This document shows positions 23,120-27,920 of a DNA stretch of 27,920 nucleotides, in pieces; position 1 is the first letter of the stretch, and every line of letters begins with the position of its first letter. The translations under genes and the position numbers were made by a program. Origin of the DNA: a virus; the IMG/VR virus record IMGVR_UViG_3300036398_004368, positions 1 to 27,920 of that record; one strand, 5' to 3'. Below the pieces are notes generated by a model, which was not told where the DNA came from, searched no databases, and worked only from the letters and a program-made list of their open reading frames with translations.

Positions 23120-23125
23120 CCTGTA

Positions 23126-23401
23126 ATGGCTTGGTCTGACGTACTTAAGGCGGTCATTCCCATCGTGGTGGCTGCGCTGGCATGGCTGCTCGGACAGGTT
23201 GCGTCCTTCTCTGAGCGCCTGACGAAGATTGAGGGGCAGATGCCTGCCTTGATCACCAAAGAGGGCGTGCCCACTGATAGCCCGATCAGCGCGGAGCGCA
23301 GGGCTGTTCTCAAGGAGCAGTTGATGACCCACATCAACGATCTTCAGGTCAAGGTTCGCCTGCTTGAAGAGCGCGAGCGTATTGCAAAAGGAGTCAAATA
23401 A
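23126..23401 (+). CDS. Membrane-anchored coiled-coil protein (possible spanin or holin accessory)
   Basis: A 91-residue protein with an N-terminal membrane segment (AVIPIVVAALAWLLGQVASF) and then a soluble helical part ending in a coiled coil (AVLKEQLMTHINDLQVKVRLLEERERIAKG). The N-in/C-out anchor with a periplasmic coil is the outline of an i-spanin, but no partner lipoprotein (o-spanin) gene was found nearby. A holin-modulator role is equally possible. The stop overlaps the holin start (TAATG). Confidence 0.6.
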   Translation: MAWSDVLKAVIPIVVAALAWLLGQVASFSERLTKIEGQMPALITKEGVPTDSPISAERRAVLKEQLMTHINDLQVKVRLLEERERIAKGVK

Positions 23402-23904
23402 TGCTGTCCCTCATCTCTACCCTCGGTGGCTTGCTGATCAGCGGCCTGCCAAAGCTGCTTGAGTTCTTCCAGAACAAGAGCGACCAGAAGCACGAGCTTG
23501 CCCTTGCGCGGCTCCAAAACGAGCGGGAGCTTGCCTTGGCCGCTCAGGGGTACGCCGCCCAGCAGCGCATCGAGGAAATCCGCACCGATCAGGTCATGAT
23601 GCAGACCGAGGCGCAGATGACCGAGGCTGCGCTCAAGCATGACGAGCAAGTGTTGGAGAAGGCTCACAAATGGGTTGCCAGCTATGTCGGCACTGTGCGC
23701 CCGACGGTGACCTACATCTTTGTGATCGAGCTTGTGCTGATCAACGCCTTCATGGCGGTGTACCTGTGGAATCACCCGACACTGATCACCAGCATCGACG
23801 ATGTGGTCAAGTACAGCAGTCTGATCTTCTCCAGCGACGAGATGGCCATGCTGGGCGGGATCATTGGATTTTGGTTCGGTTCGCGTCAGTGGAGCAAGAA
23901 GTGA
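23401..23904 (+). CDS. Holin, GTA-type 3TM family
   Basis: A 167-residue predicted holin. Segment 1 (LISTLGGLLISGLPKLLEFF) is hydrophobic. It is followed by a long charged helix (HELALARLQNERELALAAQ), then RPTVTYIFVIELVLINAFMAVYLW and a closing MAMLGGIIGFWFGSRQW. The RPxxTY entry to the second membrane helix and the GGIIGFWFGSRxW ending are hallmarks of the GTA/3TM holin family. Holins open the inner membrane so that the endolysin can reach the cell wall. The gene ends in a GTGA overlap with the endolysin gene, giving coupled expression. Confidence 0.8.
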   Translation: MLSLISTLGGLLISGLPKLLEFFQNKSDQKHELALARLQNERELALAAQGYAAQQRIEEIRTDQVMMQTEAQMTEAALKHDEQVLEKAHKWVASYVGTVRPTVTYIFVIELVLINAFMAVYLWNHPTLITSIDDVVKYSSLIFSSDEMAMLGGIIGFWFGSRQWSKK

Positions 23905-24419
23905 AACTGAGCAAGGCCGGTGCTGCGATGATGCACAAGTACGAGGGGTGTAAGAACCGCCCGTACCTGTGTCCGGCGCACATCTGGACAATTGGATATG
24001 GCCATGTGCTGTACCAAGAGCAGATCCGCCTGCCGATGTTCCGGCCAGAAGGAAAGACCAAAGCCGACATCCCCATGATTCGCAGTGAGTATCCACTCAA
24101 ACCGGAGGACAACCGTGTCTGGACAAAGCAAGAAATTGATGATCTCTTCGCGCAGGATGTCGCAGATTTTGAACGCGGTGTTCTTCGACTTGTTCCCCCT
24201 GCTGTTGGGCATCAAGGCCGCTTTGACGCTTTGGTCTCTTTTTCCTTTAACGTAGGGTTAGGCAACCTCCAGCGTTCTACCGTCCGCATCAAGGCAAATC
24301 GCATGGAATTTGAAGCCGCAGCAGATGCCTTATTGCTTTGGAACAAGGGCGGGGGTAAAGTGCTCGCAGGGCTGGATCGTCGGCGCAAGGAAGAAAAGGT
24401 ATTTTTCCTTTCGAACTAG
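23901..24419 (+). CDS. Endolysin, GH24 phage lysozyme
   Basis: A 172-residue lysozyme starting at GTG 23901 in a GTGA overlap with the holin stop. The catalytic motif is clear: E15 (KYEG), eight residues, C24 (YLCP), five residues, T30 (IWTIGYGH), so the E-8-D/C-5-T triad of T4-type lysozymes is present with Cys in place of Asp, as in P1 Lyz. Downstream QGRFDALVSFSFNVGLGNLQRSTV is the family's conserved second half, and LLWNKGGGKVLAGLDRRRKEEKVFF is the C-terminus. There is no signal peptide or SAR anchor, so the enzyme should depend on the holin for export. The longer frame back to 23670 is a shadow of the holin. Confidence 0.9.
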   Translation: MKLSKAGAAMMHKYEGCKNRPYLCPAHIWTIGYGHVLYQEQIRLPMFRPEGKTKADIPMIRSEYPLKPEDNRVWTKQEIDDLFAQDVADFERGVLRLVPPAVGHQGRFDALVSFSFNVGLGNLQRSTVRIKANRMEFEAAADALLLWNKGGGKVLAGLDRRRKEEKVFFLSN

Positions 24420-24456
24420 TTGTTCGAGATGTTTTCACGTGGTAAAATATTTTACC
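24420..24456 (+). promoter_or_regulatory. Candidate promoter with overlapping palindromic operator
   Basis: The 56-base spacer between endolysin and adaptor genes holds TTGTTC (24420-24425, three of six to -35) and, after 17 bases, TAAAAT (24443-24448, five of six to -10). The -10 lies within a perfect 16-base palindrome GGTAAAATATTTTACC (24441-24456). A CACGTG hexamer (24436-24441) abuts it, and TCGAAC/GTTCGA arms (24411-24416, 24422-24427) lie upstream. A repressor bound at the palindrome would block the promoter. A low-GC hairpin without T-run makes a terminator unlikely. Confidence 0.45.
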
Positions 24457-24475
24457 GGTCCGTTAAGGGGGTCCT

Positions 24476-25111
24476 ATGACGACAGCGGCTGTAATGACTT
24501 ACGACAGCCTAGTTCAAGATATCCAACAGTATCTTGAGCGAAATGACGCGGCTACGGTCAGCAAGATTCCGCTGTTCATCATGCTTTGTGAGCAGAAGCT
24601 CGCGTCCGACATCAAGTTTCTGGGTAACCTAATCGTCAACACGAGCACCATGGTTCAAGGGCAACCGGTGATTGACAAACCGGCCCGTTGGCGCAAAACG
24701 GTATCCATGAATGTCACGGTGGGTGGGACCAAGCAACCGGTCTTGCTGCGCAAGTATGAGTATTTGCGTGAGTATTGGCCGGTGGCGACAGACCAGAGTG
24801 TACCCAAATACTACTGCGATTATGACTACACTCACTGGTTGATCGCTCCGACACCGGACAGCGCGTATACGTTCGAAGTGTTATATTACGAGAGGGCGCA
24901 ACCACTCGATTCCAGCAATCAGACCAATTGGTTTACCCAGTATGCGCCGCAGGCCATGCTTTACGGGTCTCTGCTGCAGGCCATGCCGTTTATAAAGAAT
25001 GACGGTAGGATAGCCGTTTGGAAACAGGAATATGCCGAAATCGTCGCAGCTTTGAAGAGCGAAGACCTGACTCGGATCGTTGATCGTCAATCTATGGTGT
25101 TAGACGCATGA
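24476..25111 (+). CDS. Head-tail adaptor (SU10/gp4-like)
   Basis: A 211-residue adaptor. The N-terminal helix block MTYDSLVQDIQQYLERNDAATVSKIPLFIMLCEQKLASDIK is characteristic of a phage adaptor family. It is followed by WRKTVSMNVTVGGTKQPVLLRKYEYLREYW, KYYCDYDYTHWLIAPTPDSAYTFEVLYYERAQPL, NWFTQYAPQAMLYGSLLQAMPFIKNDGRI and the helix VWKQEYAEIVAAL. This is the same order of elements as in the larger adaptor at 13310, without its inserted domain. It forms a ring between portal and nozzle. The start is chosen at ATG 24476 behind AAGGGGG; ATG 24494 is a possible inner start. It overlaps the next gene (ATGA). Confidence 0.8.
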   Translation: MTTAAVMTYDSLVQDIQQYLERNDAATVSKIPLFIMLCEQKLASDIKFLGNLIVNTSTMVQGQPVIDKPARWRKTVSMNVTVGGTKQPVLLRKYEYLREYWPVATDQSVPKYYCDYDYTHWLIAPTPDSAYTFEVLYYERAQPLDSSNQTNWFTQYAPQAMLYGSLLQAMPFIKNDGRIAVWKQEYAEIVAALKSEDLTRIVDRQSMVLDA

Positions 25112-26355
25112 GTTACAACAGCCCATTTACCGGAAACGTCATCCAGCCCACTGACGTTTCGTATCGATCCATCACACTAACTGCGAATACGCAGTTAGAA
25201 TGGCCGATAAACGGTAGCTATACCGGCGACTACGCAGCTCGAATTATGGAGGTCGCGCCATCGGGACCTAACCTTCAGCTCTGGATGCCTCCAGCGAATC
25301 AAGCGTCAGTCGGCCAGGACGCCATGATTCGCAACACTGGTTCCTTCGCGTTCACTGTGTATGATTTTGATGGCCAGAACAGCATTGTAACGGTGGCGGC
25401 TGGTGAGGCTCAGTACATATACATCACCGATAACCCAGACGATTCCGGTACTTGGGGCATTATCGCTTTCGGCATAGGTTCTTCTGGTGCCGATGCGGCT
25501 ACGCTAGCCGGTTATGGTTTGTTGGCAGTAGGCTTGACTCTGAATCAAAGCCATCCAGTGGTGTCGCATTCAAGTAATTACACCGTACTGGACACAGATA
25601 GGGCGAAGTTCCTGACTTGGTTGGGTGGAGCGGGGACATTTACCCTTAGTTCTGCGTCATCCCTTGGGAATAATTGGTTCACTATGGTACGCAACAGCGG
25701 CACCGGGTCTTTAACAATCAATACTAGCGGTTCCGATTTCATTAATGGTTCTCTTAGTATCGTCCTTCAACCGAGTGACAGCGCATTCGTCGTTAATTCC
25801 GGTTCGGCTTTTTTCACTGTAGGCCTTGGTAGAAACACTCAGTTTAACTTCTCGCAGCTCACGAAGTTGGTGTCCAGCGGTACCTACGTTCTCACAAGTG
25901 CGGAAGCGTCGAATACGATTCAGAAATATGTGGGTACCCTCGCCGGGAATGTCACCATCCAAGTACCCCCTACTATTCAAGTATATTACGTCCAAAATGC
26001 CGTCGATCCCACGGTGAACAATTACTCGCTCACTCTCTCGACTGGTGTTGCGGGGAGTGCTTCAGCGACAGTTCCAGCAAACGCACAAACCATTCTGATT
26101 TGTGATTCAGTCAACATCGTGGCTGCAAGCTCAACCATAACGGCCGGTGCCACATCTCTTGCCTTGCTAAACGGTTCGGTGTCGGCTCCATCTCTTTACT
26201 TCGCGCTGGAGACAGGCACGGGTCTGTACAGGCCATCTTCCGGTGCTATGGGTCTGGCTGTGCTGGGCACAAACGTCGTTACCTGGAACACAAGCGGCAT
26301 GACATTACCCGGCGTGGGGACATTTCTAGGGGGCGTTTCGGGGGGCACCTTTTAA
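25108..26355 (+). CDS. Tail fibre/appendage protein
   Basis: A 415-residue beta-rich protein starting in an ATGA overlap with the adaptor. The N-terminal SYNSPFTGNVIQPTDVSYRSITLTANTQLEWP and GTWGIIAFGIGSSGADAATLAGYGLLAVG form a likely attachment and collar region, followed by repeated short strands (GGAGTFTLSSASSLGNNWFTMVRNSGTGSLTINTSG, VLQPSDSAFVVNSGSAFFTVG). The last part has the sequence SAPSLYFALETGTGLYRPSSGAMGLAVLGTNVVTWNTSGM, common before fibre tips in aquatic phages, and ends GGVSGGTF. That tail matches the GGVAGGAF end of the collagen-like fibre. It lies between adaptor and nozzle, so it is probably attached to the tail. Confidence 0.7.
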   Translation: MSYNSPFTGNVIQPTDVSYRSITLTANTQLEWPINGSYTGDYAARIMEVAPSGPNLQLWMPPANQASVGQDAMIRNTGSFAFTVYDFDGQNSIVTVAAGEAQYIYITDNPDDSGTWGIIAFGIGSSGADAATLAGYGLLAVGLTLNQSHPVVSHSSNYTVLDTDRAKFLTWLGGAGTFTLSSASSLGNNWFTMVRNSGTGSLTINTSGSDFINGSLSIVLQPSDSAFVVNSGSAFFTVGLGRNTQFNFSQLTKLVSSGTYVLTSAEASNTIQKYVGTLAGNVTIQVPPTIQVYYVQNAVDPTVNNYSLTLSTGVAGSASATVPANAQTILICDSVNIVAASSTITAGATSLALLNGSVSAPSLYFALETGTGLYRPSSGAMGLAVLGTNVVTWNTSGMTLPGVGTFLGGVSGGTF

Positions 26356-27920
26356 TGACCGCCAAGGTCTTTGCTCTCGACACCAAAGCGGGGATACAGC
26401 GCGATGGAACAGTGTTCGACAAAGAGTATTATGTCGACGGTCTGTGGGTGCGATTCCAAAGAGGCAGGCCAAGAAAGATTCGCGGGTATAGGATCATTGC
26501 GGATAAACTATCTGGGCCATCCAGAGGTATATGGGTAAATCCCCGAAATAGCGTTACGGACGTTTTCAGCGGTTATGCTGGAGGGGTGCAATCGTTAACT
26601 ATTAATTCCAACGGCGACGGCTCTGGACTTGCTGACTTCACGTTGAGTTCATTCACGTCGAGCCCCCTTAACCTATGGCAGTTCGATGGCTTCTTCAATC
26701 GTGAGGGGGGTATCGCCTCGATTGTGGCTCATCCTGGCCAGAATCTGGCAGCAATAGCAAATGAAACAAACACTCCGGTGTTGATCGGGGACGTTACTGG
26801 CACCACCATGGGTCCGCTTGGCGTGTTCACGATAGCAGCGACTCTCGCCTCTTCTACTACTGTAACTGTGGCCACCACCGCGCTGATCGGTATAGGGCAG
26901 AAAGTATCTGGAACGGGCATTCCCGCGAATACGTATGTGGTGGACGTACCATCTACGACCACGTTTACCATCGACAATGCAGCAACAACCACTGGGTCGT
27001 CTACGCTCACGATAGATAACGAAGTTTCGGTGTCTGGTGGAGTCGTAGTTCTGCACCCCTACATATTCGTGTATGGCAATGATGGGTTAATCAGGAATTG
27101 CGCGGCAGGGAATCCTGACGATTGGGTCGGCGTCGACGCAAACGAAACTAACGTGGCAACGGGCAAAATCGTGCAGGGTCTTCCTGTGCGCGGCGGCTCA
27201 AACGCACCTGCGGGGCTTTTTTGGTCACTCGATTCGTTGGTGAGGGTTTCGTACATTGGCGGTGTGGGAACGCCCCCTGCATTCTGGAGATACGACATCG
27301 TAACGAGTCAAACTTCGATATTGTCTGGACAATGCGCTATCGAATATGATGGCATTTATTATTGGGTCGCTTCTGACCGCTTTATGCTTTATAACGGCGT
27401 CGTTAAAGAAGTTCCGAATAATATGAATCAAAACTATTTCTTCGACAATCTTAATTACAACCAGCGACAAAAGGTCTGGGCTACCAAAGTTCCAAGGTTC
27501 GGCGAGATTTGGTGGTTTTACCCCAGGGGTGATTCGATCGAATGTAATGATGCTATTATTTACAACGTTCGCGAGAACACATGGTACGACGCTGGTGGTG
27601 CCGTGGGTGCTAGAAGGTCAGCGGGTTATTTCTCTCAAGTGTTTCAGTATCCGATAAACGCTGAGTGGGTGCAAAGCGTTCAAGAAGTAGTTACTTCAGT
27701 CACTGTTAACACCACTTCAGGTTCTGCTATTGCGACATCTGACTCCTACGATCCGACTGTCGAGGTTCTGCAAATCGCAAGCGCTTCTTCGATTCCCAGT
27801 GGTGCGACCGTTGTTGAAATTCAACAATTCGGCTTGAAAACGCTGGGGAGTCTTGTTGGGGGTGCGGGTTATACCCCGGGTACCTACCCTAACGTGCCTC
27901 TCATATATCCCGGCCTTCCA
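26355..27920 (+). CDS. Nozzle/DNA-stabilisation-like tail protein (3' truncated by window)
   Basis: An open frame of 522 codons from ATG 26355 (TAATG overlap with the preceding stop) to the window edge without a stop. The N-terminus AKVFALDTKAGIQRDGTVFDKEYYVDGLWVRFQRGRPRKIRGYR is typical of the tail-nozzle/gp10-type stabilisation proteins of short-tailed phages, with a beta-propeller core (VQGLPVRGGSNAPAGLFWSLDSLVRVSYIGG, CAIEYDGIYYWVASDRFMLYNG, WWFYPRGDSIECNDAIIYNVRENTWY). Inserted from about residue 156 to 222 is a small beta domain (TTVTVATTALIGIGQKVSGTGIPANTYV). Near the end sits a GGAGYTPGTYPNVPL motif seen in phage appendage proteins, suggesting a second insertion. It would complete the tail tip below the adaptor. 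Confidence 0.75.
   Translation, partial: MTAKVFALDTKAGIQRDGTVFDKEYYVDGLWVRFQRGRPRKIRGYRIIADKLSGPSRGIWVNPRNSVTDVFSGYAGGVQSLTINSNGDGSGLADFTLSSFTSSPLNLWQFDGFFNREGGIASIVAHPGQNLAAIANETNTPVLIGDVTGTTMGPLGVFTIAATLASSTTVTVATTALIGIGQKVSGTGIPANTYVVDVPSTTTFTIDNAATTTGSSTLTIDNEVSVSGGVVVLHPYIFVYGNDGLIRNCAAGNPDDWVGVDANETNVATGKIVQGLPVRGGSNAPAGLFWSLDSLVRVSYIGGVGTPPAFWRYDIVTSQTSILSGQCAIEYDGIYYWVASDRFMLYNGVVKEVPNNMNQNYFFDNLNYNQRQKVWATKVPRFGEIWWFYPRGDSIECNDAIIYNVRENTWYDAGGAVGARRSAGYFSQVFQYPINAEWVQSVQEVVTSVTVNTTSGSAIATSDSYDPTVEVLQIASASSIPSGATVVEIQQFGLKTLGSLVGGAGYTPGTYPNVPLIYPGLP

Noticed and set aside
23670-23900. Endolysin frame extended back into the holin gene
   Set aside because: The extension is the shadow of the holin in another frame (Asp/His/Gln-rich). 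GTG 23901 overlaps the holin stop and starts directly before the lysozyme domain.
1-27920. tRNA genes, integrase, transposon or insertion sequence
   Set aside because: I saw no cloverleaf-like sequence, recombinase motif or terminal-inverted-repeat element. No tRNA scan could be run.

Overview
The window is one continuous, single-strand segment of a tailed double-stranded DNA bacteriophage (Caudoviricetes). Every supported gene reads on the + strand. Many neighbours are packed with ATGA or TAATG stop/start overlaps. The large portal (837 aa), the gp4/gp11-type head-tail adaptors, a nozzle-like protein, and the absence of any tape measure, tail tube or baseplate gene all point to a short-tailed (podovirus) architecture. 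Strong GGAG/AGGAG ribosome binding sites, an outer-membrane-type glycan toolkit and a GH24 endolysin suggest a Gram-negative host. A freshwater or soil proteobacterium is my guess, not something the sequence proves.

Layout. 1-672: the end of an upstream early/replication gene, coupled to a PD-(D/E)XK (VRR-NUC-like) nuclease. 673-1138: a gene-free control region dense in short inverted motifs (TGTTACAT/ATGTAACA and GTTCCAT/ATGGAAC), with a candidate promoter and competing hairpins. 1139-7459: DNA packaging (small and large terminase), a virion protein with an ADP-ribosyltransferase-like domain, and the portal. 7440-11303: two small genes, a GroES-like co-chaperonin, a scaffold-like protein, two capsid-associated proteins and the major capsid protein. 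11349-14731: small virion or accessory proteins, including a repetitive basic GG-motif protein and a DUF3008/DUF6321-like fusion, then a head-tail adaptor carrying an inserted discoidin-like domain and a Cys-rich mini-protein. 14733-22916: host-interaction block, with a proline-free collagen-like fibre, a GT2-methyltransferase fusion, a GT2 plus half-GT9 fusion, a separate other half of GT9, a YadA-head-like fibre, a small acidic protein and a large beta-rich appendage. 22940-24419: lysis cassette (two small one-TM proteins, a 3TM holin, a GH24 endolysin). 24420-24475: promoter/operator-like palindromic spacer. 24476-27920: a second adaptor, another fibre/appendage protein, and a nozzle/DNA-stabilisation-like protein running off the end of the window.

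How the genes work together. The terminase fills a procapsid built from portal, scaffold and capsid proteins, with the phage GroES probably helping the host chaperonin fold the shell protein. Adaptors and nozzle close the head and form the short tail. Fibres and beta-rich appendages bind the cell. The glycosyltransferase/methyltransferase genes are translationally coupled to the Ser-rich fibre gene, which makes modification of the phage's own fibre, or of the host surface glycan, a plausible role.

The observations most worth a second look are: (i) two sequences matching the bacterial chromosome-partition site parS (ParB-binding), one inside the large terminase gene and one inside the ADP-ribosyltransferase-like gene; (ii) the fibre-glycosylation cassette with a heptosyltransferase apparently split over two coupled genes; (iii) the interleaved repeat array upstream of the terminase genes.
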